From Panicum virgatum (taxonomy: Eukaryota > Streptophyta > Magnoliopsida > Poales > Poaceae): a stretch of 64,000 bases of DNA. The stretch is taken from NCBI RefSeq assembly GCF_016808335.1, contig NC_053136.1, forward strand, positions 2,338,531-2,402,530, in the 5' to 3' direction. Positions 22,677-32,922 of the stretch are shown in pieces; positions within the stretch are counted from its first letter, which is position 1, and each line of letters starts with the position of its first letter. Position numbers and translations under genes: made by a program. The notes beneath the pieces were generated by a model, which did no database searches, was not told the origin of the DNA, and was given only the letters and a program-made list of their open reading frames with translations.

Positions 22677-24682
22677 CTAAACGCGACGGGCTCCAAAATC
22701 CGGAGGCAATCCATCGGTGGGATTCCCAGAATGTCCAACCTCGGCACCAGCATTTTCTTCATGCATTTTAGTGCACTTCTTGTAAGTGTGACCGCCTGCT
22801 CCACACAGGTTGCATCGTTTTTTCTTCTTTTCTGCCTCAGACTCATCCATTCCGTTACGGATATGAAGTGCCTGCCGTCGACCTACCCCTCTCCTAGCAT
22901 TTGGATTGGGAATGTACATTGGAGGAATATTTTTGTGTAGTGAATGATCCCAGACTATCTATGCCATATATCTCATAGCCTCAAGTGTGCACAACGATTT
23001 TTTTTCTGTAATATTCAGAAACAATAACCCCAGCTTCCAATCCAAATTCTGAACACGCCGCAATGACATGGGAGTATGGTAAGTGAAGAAGTTGTGGCTT
23101 CTTACATCTGCAAAACACCTTGCCTTCCGACGTTATCAAGCAATCCTGAACCACCCTTTGTTTGCGGACACCTTGACCTGTTCTGTCCTTGCATAAAATC
23201 TCAAACCTTTGATCCTTTGTGCCTTTGGAGACCACTTAGTGATAGTGAGCCTTTTCAATCTTTTCTTTCATGTATTTAGTGACCATATTACAAAAAATCA
23301 CTCGTGGATCATTAAGTAAGACAACAGCTGCCTGGTACCGCTCTTTGAAATATCTTGTGCATCCGTATATGATGAACTCAACTATGCCAACAAGAGGAAA
23401 TCCACGAACATGACGCATTACCATGTTGTAACACTCTGTGTGGTTGATTGTCTCAATCCCATATCGACGCCCACCAGTGTCGTATAGAATTGACCACTTC
23501 TACTTACGTGCATCCTTGATCCACTGTGTGAAAGGTCCGCCACCTGAACGTCTACGGCTGGAGGTTGAGGTATGTTTCTTTAGCAGCTCGACGCACATGT
23601 TATCTAGCACCTGCCACAAAACATCGAACTTCCGCTGCTGATTCTGAGTGCACAACCTCTTGGAAAATTCATAAGTTCCTTATTCTTGAAGCGCTAATAA
23701 AAGTTTGCACTCATATGTCTTATGCACCACCTACTCACAACATCTGGCCATAAAGTAGGTTGTCCTCGACTTTCTTCATGTAGTTGCCTTATTGCTGCTA
23801 GAAGACCTGCATGTCTGTCACTAATGAGGCAAACATCAGGCCTTGCAGCAACAACGTGAATTTTCACACGTTCAAGGAACCAGTAACAGCTTTCTGTGTT
23901 CTCATTCTCAACAAAAGCAAAGGCGATGGGAACCACCTGCTTGTTGCAATCAACTCCAATCGCTGTCAATATTGTCCCATTATATCTCCCTGTCAAGAAT
24001 GTGCCGTCGATACACAGAACAGGAAGACAATACATAAATGTCCTCACACATGCACCAAGGCAGAAGAAAGCACGGAACAGAAATCCAGATCCCCCATACA
24101 AACTCGGTACAATATAGGTATCGGTCGCGCTTCCAGGATTTCTCTGCACAATTGCTGACAGCATGTGAGGCAGGTTATGATATGATGCCTCATATGTGCC
24201 GAACCTCATCTCAAACAACTTTTGTTTTGCCCGCCAAGTCTTTGTATAGCTGATTTTGTATTGAAAACGGTCGTCTATGTCCCTAATTATCAATTTTGGT
24301 TCATAAAAGATGATGTACTTGTTGACCCTTCACGGAAATGAGCTGCCTTCTGGTGAATTTGAATTAGCATTGCAAGAGGCCACCCGCGGTCAAGAGCTGC
24401 TTGCATGTAAATCCGTCATTCTTCGGTATTTGTTATAAGCATCAATTCCCAGAAATCCCCTTCAGTTGCCCAATTCGTCACAGTCTGAACGGTTAAGAAA
24501 TGAGTTTTTGGATTCACATTGAATATCTCGTGAAGGCATTTGCGTATGGAACCAAAACTCCTCTTTAAGAGTTTATCTATTCCGCACTCTCTGCGTTCAA
24601 TAGCTGGTAGATTTACTCCATACGCATCATGAGAAATATAGTAGTCACCATAATAAATTTGAAAACGAAGCTTGCTCGACAT
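22677..24682 (-). pseudogene. MURA-type MULE transposase, degraded
   Basis: An ATG at 24682 opens an N-terminal segment (MSSKLRFQIYYGDYY). The transposase core follows at about 24293-23694: KTWRAKQKL, GTYEASYHNLP, VLCIDGTFLTGRYNGTILTA, VPIAFAFVENENTESCYWFL and CLISDRHAGLLAAI. A SWIM-type zinc finger (CRCKKPQLLHLPYSHVIAAC) occurs near 23100, and a CCHC knuckle (CNLCGAGGHTYKKC) near the C terminus at about 22800. Several lesions separate them: a TGA near 24416, a frame change before 24293, a TAG just after SANFY and further shifts before 23424. The original family enzyme cuts and pastes MULEs. This copy cannot make a full transposase. Confidence 0.85.
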
Positions 24683-24708
24683 GTCCGGCCACACAATGAT
24701 GATATTAA

Positions 24709-25128
24709 ACTGATTGCTAATCTACTGTGTCAACAAAAATAATTACAACATAATCTATTTGTAAAGCGTCGAAGAATTTTGGTTACCTGCATTCGCCGGC
24801 TCGAAAATCCGACAGAGCTTCGTCTCTCCCTCCCTCCCTCTCTTTTCTTGGTTTCTGGAATTTTAGTGATGAAATGAGGGGTGGGGGACCAGCTAACCCT
24901 TATATAAGGGTGGGGGAGCCGGTCGCCCTGCTGCCGGGCGGCCGGGGCCGGGCGACCAGTCCTCCAAGAGCTTTTCTGCAAAAATTTCGTGCGGGAGGGT
25001 CCTCCACGATCATATCCCGGCCGCCCGGCAGCGAGGCGGCCGGGGTATATTCCTGTAAATTTCGAAAACGAAAATATATTTTTTTAAAAAACGAAGATAA
25101 AAAAATAAAAAAATAAAAAACCGCGAGG
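24709..25128 (-). repeat. Right TIR of the MULE
   Basis: Inverted copy of the left TIR. Read on the minus strand it carries TATATAAGG (near 24900) and a leader ending in ggcgaatgcag|gtaacc (donor near 24787), pointing at the transposase gene. It keeps the GC-rich ggccgcccggcagcg segment that the left TIR lacks. Confidence 0.8.
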
Positions 25129-25159
25129 ATGACGTGGAGCTCGTTCGTGCGCGTGTGCT

Positions 25160-26325
25160 CGGGATGTTGGGCCTCTAAGCCCGGGACTAGACGTGGGCCT
25201 GGCCCAACTTTGTGTGCTAGGCCTAACGTTTCTGGGCCTAAATTTAGGCTCACATCCTTTTGCAATTTTGCATCAGCCGGACTTTTTATACATTTCATAA
25301 TATTTTTTGCCCTTCACAAACTCACCATTCTTTTTTTGTCTTCTCTTTTTTTTCTTGAATACGCAGGATATCTGCGTATCATTGTATTAAGACGAAAAAG
25401 AGTTTTACAACTGCACGAGCACAAGTCCCACACGCATGATGTCTTCTCTTATTTACAGTACAAGCTAGGCCCACATGTTCAATTTGGCAAACGCTCTTTA
25501 ATATACGGGCCCTATTAGTCATAAAAGGGTTGTTCGAGATAAAGATGTTGTTTTATGAGAAGACAACACGAAATTAGTTATGATTTGTGGCCACTATAAG
25601 CCTAAGATATTGACAGCTTTGTGGCATTACTCTCTTTTCAGTTTGTATTGTTTCATGGAAGGTTCTGTTTGAAATTTGAACATGGGGCCATGCAAACCCT
25701 TGAGATTAATCATTCTAAAAAAATGAAAGCAATACCCTCTTTCCAAACTTGCGCGTATTTTTTAAAAAAAAATTATTGTAACTTCAATCTCTGTTTCTAT
25801 ATAAAATATTTATAATAAATCTAGGAGATTGTGGAAATACTTTTCAATACCATCCGCATATATGATTCAATATTTCTAGCCTTAAAGTTTTGAAAAGATC
25901 TTATGGAAAAAAAATTAGGGACATTTAAATTTTTATACTGAAATACTGAATTGTCGGTTGTTTGGAATTCGATTTTTTGTTGGACAAACGACAGGCGAAT
26001 ACTTTGTGATTTCGTACTCTGCGTTGGTCATTCGGTTTTTGTTGCAGAAATAACATCGTAATAACAGAAGAACATGCTACTCTACATAATCTACTGAGGA
26101 TTCAGGAAGATGTCGATCGAGATGCAGCTGAATTCAGCTCAACGCCATGGCCAGAGCTGAGCACTCCTCCCCTATGGTCCCCAAATTTGCATTGAACATT
26201 TAAATTTTGATTAAATTTTTTTATAAATTAGTATAGTTGCCCCCTTTAATAATAAAAAAGATAAATTTCTGGCTCTCCCCTGCTCCTAATGATCCTCGTG
26301 CACACAGACCAGAGACCTCTAGAGC
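25160..26325. other. Intergenic, no gene identified
   Basis: AT-rich sequence with scattered homopolymer runs. No coding signature or repeat boundary was recognised. Confidence 0.4.
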
Positions 26326-26332
26326 TAGCCCC

Positions 26333-28829
26333 TCACTCGAAGGAGTCGGACGCCATCATCTGGCCCTCGTCGCTGCCGCCCCGCCGCGCGGACATGGGCG
26401 ACTTGAGGTAGCTCGGCGTGCCTGGCCTCGACGACGGCGCCGCCTTGCTGGCGCTGCCGCCCATGGACAGCGTCCTCGTCACGTTCTTGATGTTCTTGGG
26501 CGGCGGCCGGGCCACCGGCGACGCGTCCCGCTCCGGCGCCGCTCCCTGCAGCCGCCTCTGGTCCCGCTGCCTCTTCCGCTCCTGCTCCTTCTCCTTCCTC
26601 GCGTTGCTGTACTCCTCCAGCATGTCCAGCAGCGCCTCCTGCAGTTCGCCGGCCAACACAGGATAAAATTCTCATCCGAGAGCGGATTTCTCTGTTTCGA
26701 CATGAACAGCCACAGGTTCTAGCAAGGCGTACACCATCGTACTCGAACTTGACGCCTCTCTCCTTCTCCCAAGCAACAACCTTCGCCGTCAGAGCTTCCG
26801 CCATTGCTGACGAACACACTCAAAACACATCAGTTTCTTGGAACCATCACATTCAGATTCAGAGACGCTGAAGAACAGAGGTCTAATTAGATCGTTGATT
26901 ACCCGGCATCTTGCTGACCAACGCGCGCGCTTTCTCGGCGCGCTTCAGCACCAGATGCGTCCCTTTCCCCACATTGTACCTGTTCTCGTTCTGCAATCAA
27001 GAACAGAAATGTTCAGTGATTCTGTTTTGGAGATCAGGAATCGAAAAGTTCAGAGAGGCCTGATGGCACGCACTCTGTTGTACTCCTCGAGCCAGGACTC
27101 CTCCTCCAGCGCGGCCTGCCACTTGTCCATCCTCTCGAGGACATCCTTCCTGCTGAACTCCAGATCCTTGGCCTCCGAGATCTGCACCTCCAGCCGCTCC
27201 AGGATCAGGGCTCGCTCAGCATCTGCAGGCACGAAATTCAGATATTCTTCAGGCTCGAGAAGCAATTTGTTCCTACTGCAAACTGATGCATACCGCTGTC
27301 GATGGCGTCGAACATGGCCACGGCGTCGCCGTCGTCCTCCTCCGGCAGGCGCGCGCGGCGGCGGATCTCCTTGAGCTCGTCGTACTTCTTGATGACGAGG
27401 TCCTTCATCCGGCACTCCTTGAGGGTCTCGAGCCTCACCACCTCCGCCTCCACCTGCACGGCGCACACCCCGGTCAGAATGGCGGCGAGAAGCCCCGGCC
27501 GAGAAGCTAGCTAGCTAGCCGCGCGCGCGCCACTGACGCTGCGTATGAAGTCCATGGAGAGCGCGTTGGGCTCGGTGATCTCGTCCTCGGAGGCGGCGAT
27601 GTTGCAGGCGACGCCCTGGAACCGCCGCTGCTCCTCCGCCGGCGTGTCCATCAAGTTCCACAGCTCCAGCATGCTGGCGAGCAGGTCTTGCAGCTGCCAA
27701 AATAAAAAGATTACGCGTCACAAACAAATCTGAGAGCCACGTCATCCACTTGGTTTCGGAGTGCGGGGGGATCACCTTCTCCATTCGGCTCCGTTTGATC
27801 TCTCTCAGCCTCTCGATCTCCGACGCCAGCCTCTCGATCGCGGCATCGCTGAAGTGATCGCCGGCATGAGCGCCGCCATGAGCGGCAATGATCTCTCTGG
27901 GATTCATGCCGAGAACCAAGGACGAAGAGTGCAGCGTGGCCATGAGCTCTGCCACCTTCCTGGCGCGACTTTCCTGTCAAGATTTAGAACAAAGAATGAA
28001 ATTTATGTTAAGGATCAAACAGGAATTGGAATAAATTCCTCCTTGAGATTTAGAACAGTCTATCTGTAGCCTCCCAAATTGTGAATTGATCTGAACCTTC
28101 TCCGATTGCAGGTGCTGTAGGTACGCCCTGAGCTCGTCGAGCTTGGTCAGTGTGAGGTCGGAGCTGTCGGCGACGACACGAGGCTGGCCGCCGTCTAGGT
28201 TCATCTCCTGGTGGATCCTGTTCACCCGCTCGGTCACGTCTGAGAACTGCCGCCGCCTCTCCTCCCGCCGCCGCCTCATCTCCGTCAGCTCCGGCGCGAT
28301 CGAGCCCAGGTCCTCCTTCAGGCTCCCCGTGCCCTGGTCTCTCAACACAAATCCGTCGTCAGACATCGGCATGCATCACACCATTAATTGACACGTCAGC
28401 TACGATGGCTGGGAGTTCGGACAGTTTGTTAATTACCTGCAGCGAGGAGCAGGCCGTCTGCACGGTGGCCGGCGGCTCGCCGATGGTGGCGCAGATGGCG
28501 GCGACCTCGGCGACGGAGTCGGCGATCTCCCGCTTGAGCTGCTCCCTGTGCTGCCGCACCTGCTCGACCTTGGCGCGGTAGACGTTGAGGCACTCCTCCT
28601 CCAGCGCTTGCAGCATCCCCCGCCGGTCCTCCTCCCCTTCCCCGATCTCGTCCCACATCTCCTGCGATGCAAGAAATTCAACCACCAAATTTACACGACG
28701 AGCAGATCGATCGCCGGGCGTTGATCGGCGTGCACGATGCGTGAGGAGATCATCGGACCGAACGACAGAGACGACGCAATGGACACCGACCCCGAGCTCG
28801 TGCAGCAGCTCCTCGCGCCGGGGCTCCAT
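26333..28829 (-). CDS. MAP65 microtubule-associated protein (Ase1/PRC1 family)
   Basis: Bundles antiparallel microtubules, for example in the phragmoplast. Ten exons: 28829-28791, 28661-28437, 28333-28097, 27973-27776, 27693-27538, 27453-27294, 27222-27074, 26990-26903, 26806-26733 and 26638-26333. They give 543 residues, in the family range. Signatures are [133 protein letters not shown] and [17 protein letters not shown], with a Ser/Pro/Arg-rich regulatory tail. Coiled coil dominates. Two donors are weak (GTCGGT after exon 1, GTCAGT after exon 5). An in-frame ATG at 28871 would add 14 residues, but a ccccttccag just before 28829 looks like a splice acceptor, so 28829 was chosen. Confidence 0.92.
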
Positions 28830-28929
28830 CTGGAAGGGGAAAAGGATGGCCCTCAGCTTCAGGGAGAGCATTGGGCTCCGCCGCGCGGTCCTCTCCTCAT
28901 GCTTTCTTCCTCCTCCGCCTCCTGATCAG

Positions 28930-30667
28930 CTCAGGAACGCATCAATGGCGGCGAATCTGAACGGGACAACACGACGTGAACAACCGCGGCAAGAGCGGCG
29001 ACGCCGGCAGCAGCTAGCAGGTGGCGTGAAGAAGCATGGCCAGGGGCGCGGATTGCGATTGCGATTGCGATTGTTGCACGAGGGATTCAGCAGGCAGAGT
29101 GCAGAAAGGGGAAAAATTGGGAGACGAGGATTGCGGCTAAAAGAGGCATGCAGATGCCCGCGTGCATGTGATGCGTGAAGTTTGGGTGGCGACAAGCAAT
29201 GGCGCCCCAAAAATAGGATTAGGAACAGGAGTCTAAGATCGAGGTGGATGAACAATGGCGATCTATATTCATCTCTTTTTAGATGGACGATTTATCCCTT
29301 TTCCAGCACTGGTTTAAGAAATCGTAACTTTTTTTTTTCGCTTGAGAGGGTGGAAACAAAATTTATATAAAAATTTAAACTCTGTACTTGACTACCGCCA
29401 CCAGAATCATCAAAATCGCAGGCTTCCTGTACTTGCACAACAATAACCAGACTCTAAAACTCTGAATGGGCATTCTGAACAAACTCTGTATATTGTTCTC
29501 AACCACTGTTCCTCAATTCAACCTCCTTGGCTAGGTTGCTTGGTCTGTTGCTTCCTCCTCCTGGTCAGTGTCATCAGCTTCTGATCTCGGACGGTCGAGT
29601 TCCTCAGGAGAGCATGATGCTCGTTCTCCTGCAGATGTCGGCATGTCTGTGTTTTGGTCAGTTGTTGCATGGGTCCTAAGTAACGACAACAGTCGACAAG
29701 CGACTTCCAGTTGCAGCCTAAGGAACGGCCTGACGCCGGCGGCGGCGTCCTCGTCAGATGGCAGCCGCCGTCACGATCGACAGACCGAGCAATTTGCGGC
29801 TCAGCTTGCAGGCTCGGCCGTCGTCTGAAGTCTGAAGGAGAACTAAGTACATCCATCGTGCTCGCGCTGCAGGCTGCTCGTCGTGTCCGCAGGATGCCAC
29901 CCTGCCAGGCCATGGGCGTGTCCTCTCCTCATCAGGCGCTTGGCTGCGACATTGATGACGATGGAGCCGTCCACCTGAAGCCGCCGGCACCCTCGCCAGA
30001 TGCGTGCCGCCGAGCAATTTGCAAGTGCCACCGTGGCGGCGATATTGGCACGCCGGAGAGCCGCTACCACCGAGATGCTCTCACGGATGCATCAGTTGCT
30101 CTTATGGGCAGAGATCGTCGGCGATGATTTGGCGGAGGCCGGCCAGCCGGCACGCCGAGCGCTGGGAGTGGAGGGCGAGGCAGCTATAGATTTGAAGCCT
30201 GAAGGGAGGCGGTGGAAGGCGCTCTTCGGAACACGCAATCTCAGCCGCATATTTCTGATCGAACGGCTCAGGTATAGGCAAGGGGTGGACGGTATTTCAT
30301 TTACCGTCCACCCCCTGGACGGTATTTGCCTATTTGGTTTGCCGACCCCCTTGGCCGTCGCCGTGCGCGCTTCAAGCCACCGCCTGCCGGAGCGCCGCCG
30401 CGTCTCAGCTGACCGCCGCATGAAACGGGGCCGTCCTGGAGAGTCCCCTTGGCACGGATGTGGCCCCCCGCGCCTGATGCCCACAGGGACGGCGTCGTCT
30501 TCTGTGGCGAGCAGCAGGCTGTCCGTCCGATATCCTGGCGGCGCGCATGACGATGCTGACGGAGCCGGAGCTCTAGCTGCACTTTTCTACTTCGATCTTG
30601 AGTAATTCATCATTGTCTCATTGATGTGTCATGGCAGTGAAGGATCCTGCACTTTTCTGAGAAATTT
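28930..30667. other. Unresolved GC-rich region, possible gene fragments
   Basis: Several open frames of 100-200 codons occur on both strands, but none shows a recognised domain. The minus strand around 30070-29520 reads somewhat like coding sequence (GRIWRGCRRLQVDGSIVINV) with a stop and frame breaks. The phrase gagcaatttgc recurs near 29787 and 30013. It may be gene-fragment cargo of a transposon, but no TIRs were found. Confidence 0.3.
30282..30314. repeat. 13-bp perfect hairpin
   Basis: Arms GGGGTGGACGGTA (30282-30294) and its complement (30302-30314) flank a 7-base loop. A further ggacggtatttgcc follows. It may mark the end of a decayed element. Confidence 0.7.
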
Positions 30668-31140
30668 TGACTAGTGCACGGCGGCGTTGTTGGAGGGCGT
30701 ACACGACGGCGGTGAGGGCGGCGGCGCTGCGCCTGCTGAGGCTCAGCGCGGCGGGGCTGGGGCTCGACGAGGGCCACTTCGAGGGGGAGCTGACCGCCGC
30801 GCCGGCCGGTGATCGTGGACGTGAACAACTACGTGCCGTGCCCGGAGCCGAGACTGACGATGGGCCTGGCGCCGCCGCACTGCTGCCCCAACGTCGTCGT
30901 CATCCTCGCGGACAACGGCGTCTGCGGCCTGCACCTGCAGACGCGGCAGCGAGGCGGAGGCGGCGGCTGGGTCTACGTCGAGCACCGCGTGGCGACGAAC
31001 GCGCGTGCCGCGCGGACTTTGCTGGCCACGTTCGTCGTAATGCCCGCGATGGGCTGCGCGCCTGCGCCGTCGCGGCGCCGCGGCGGCGGCGCCGGGATGG
31101 TCCCCCGCTCGGCGCTCATCGTCTTGGTCGCATCTGCTGC
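30668..31140 (+). pseudogene. 2-oxoglutarate/Fe(II) dioxygenase relic
   Basis: Reads as the middle of a plant 2-ODD (DOXC class): ALRLLRLSAAGLGLDEGHFEGELT, then after a +1 frame change IVDVNNYVPCPEPRLTMGLA, ADNGVCGL, GWVYVE, and HRVATNARAARTLLATFVV. The iron-binding His-x-Asp is changed: PHCCPN stands where H-x-D-P-N is expected. A segment of about 25-30 codons is missing between WVYVE and HRV, where intact members have the PGALVVN-type strand. N- and C-terminal parts are absent. It is a non-functional fragment. Confidence 0.8.
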
Positions 31141-31249
31141 AGGTCGTATTGATGATGTTGCTGTATGTTCCTCTGTGGAATTCCGATCCCTGATCGAGTT
31201 CTAAGCTTTCACTAATTAAGTAGAATCAACGTCGCGTTACGTTGACGCG

Positions 31250-31489
31250 ATGCAACAACGGCTGATCGGAGGACATCAACATCCATCGTCTCAGCGGTTA
31301 GTGGATGCCCTCACGAGGGACATCTGTGCTGGCCTGGAATGGAATGCCAACGCCCTGAGCGAGGTTGACCAAAGACTTCAGAGTTTCCCCAGCGACATGG
31401 CACATCTAGCAACAAGATACCAGCTGAAAATCCATGGGAATAGGACACCGCTGTTGTGGAAATTTATGATCTTAAGTACCACAGAGTAG
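31250..31489 (+). other. Isolated open frame, unrecognised
   Basis: A 79-codon open stretch (RLVDALTRDICAGLEWNAN, QSFPSDMAHLATRYQL) with coding-like composition follows the dioxygenase relic. No family was recognised and no partner exons were found. Confidence 0.2.
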
Positions 31490-31727
31490 GTACTTTCTTG
31501 TCTCTTTCGATATCACGAAATTATGTCATCTGAAGTGTTGCCAACGAGGGATAAGTCATATATATTTTGGATCATTGGGCCGATTCAAAAAGTTGATAAA
31601 ATGAGCTAGAATGGCATTTTGCATAAATAATTTGGAAAGAAAAATGGATTAGAGTGGCATGCCATCGTAATTAACTAGCTGACCAAAAAATATTATTGGG
31701 TATCCAATTGCATCTTTATAATAATAT

Positions 31728-31815
31728 ATACTCCCTTCATTTAGTTTTGATTGATATATTTTCATATGGTACAATGACCAAAAATATCAAGTGTGCTTAT
31801 CAATCTAATAAATGC
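31728..31815. mobile_element. Stowaway-like end, truncated
   Basis: Begins tactcccttcatttagtttt, matching one Stowaway terminus. The partner end was not found. Confidence 0.35.
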
Positions 31816-32025
31816 AACATAGACTTTTTTGTTGGTCCTCCAATGTTTTAACTAGAAACTCCTCGTTACTAGTGCTATTTATTGTCATAGCTCATGCCAA
31901 TAGCAAATATAGCTATCATTTTTGAACATTTGCATTTTTGAAATATAGCTATCAAAAGTTAATAGAGAGAGTACTATTCACAGCACTGAAGTCTGAGTAT
32001 TCTTAGCAGACTAACATACCACTAT

Positions 32026-32258
32026 GGCCCTGTTTAGTTTCTAAAAAAATTCTACAGTACGCGTCACATCGAATGTTCGGACACATGCATGGAGCATTAA
32101 ATGCAATTGAGAAAAATAATTAATTACATAGTCTAACTGATTAGCACGAGATGAATCTTTTAAACATAATTAGTTCATAATTGGATATTGTTTGTCAAGT
32201 AACAATAAAATATACTACAGTACCAAAACCAACAACTTTTTACCAACTAAATAGGGTC
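32026..32258. mobile_element. Tourist-like (PIF/Harbinger) MITE
   Basis: The left end is GGCCCTGTTTAGTTTC. The right end, reversed, is GACCCTATTTAGTTGG. The body has the usual tctacagta(c/g)-like and cgagatgaatcttttaaacataattag blocks of this grass family, also seen at 51610-51953. The target duplication is not clear. Confidence 0.75.
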
Positions 32259-32415
32259 TTTCTCGATGATAATGATGTGCTCAATAGTCAAACTAGCTGG
32301 CGCTTCGCTGTGGGAGGCCAAATTGCTAAATAGCTCTTGCTGCTATTCACCATAATTTTCGTTTCATATAAAAATGATAAGGTACCTGTGAAATAGTGAA
32401 AGAATAAGAGAAACG

Positions 32416-32554
32416 CTCACTCTGTTCGGCTGCAACCAGCTAACAATATTTTTCTATCACACCAAACCAGCACTAGCCACCAGTTACAACTAACAATCAG
32501 TACTTTTATCTCATAATAAATCAACACCAGCCACAGCCAACCAAACAGAATGAG
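32416..32554. mobile_element. Small MITE, same family as 14631-14759
   Basis: The ends are CTCACTCTGTTCGGCTG and, reversed, CTCATTCTGTTTGGTTG. The body carries the same tttttctatcacac and cagcac(t/c)agccac blocks. Confidence 0.65.
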
Positions 32555-32922
32555 CTAGCTCCCTTAATCGCTCTTTACCATTTACCATAGTAGAAACAGA
32601 GAGGGGGTGGACTGTGGAACAGTAGCGGCCGGCCGACGGCCGTACATCTGCGAGTGTATTGGCTTTATCTTAGTTGGTGGATTGTAAATAACAAGATGGC
32701 TCCAAACATGCATTATTTATTGTAATTTTGGACATTGACTCGGTTTTCTAAATGAAAATTTTCTACAAATTAAAGTTTATCAAGATAGCATTTATAAAAG
32801 CAAATTAAAAACATGCTACCATGAACAACTACTTTTGCGTAATAAAAAGATTTTTTGACATGTATGTGTGCGTTTGCATTCGAGTTAATTGTAATCTCAT
32901 ACGGTCAAATCAACAGTGGTCA

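Larger units (their letters stand above)
21108..25157. mobile_element. MULE with ~430-bp TIRs, MURA relic and a second gene
   Basis: Long inverted repeats bound the element. The left runs from about 21140 to 21567 and the right from about 24709 to 25128. They share an AT-rich outer part (cggttttttatttt, tttacaggaatatac-like), cagaaaagc, a tggaggac(c/t)ggtcgcccggc-like block, a TATATAAGG TATA-like site, accaaaattctt, and ttgacacagtagattagc. Outside the AT-rich part both sides have ACGAACG at the same distance (18 bases), so the ends may be nearer 21108 and 25157. No 9-bp TSD could be fixed. Two convergent genes lie inside: a GRF zinc finger gene (+) and a decayed MURA transposase (-). Confidence 0.85.

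Noticed and set aside
26325..26819. 164-codon minus-strand frame as the MAP65 C terminus
   Set aside because: It loses the conserved LLDMLEEY frame. A GTACGC donor and ctgcag acceptor restore it.
28359..28871. A continuous 170-codon first exon for MAP65
   Set aside because: It reads through an intron. Family alignment and the gcatcgcag acceptor support a short exon 1 and a new exon at 28661.
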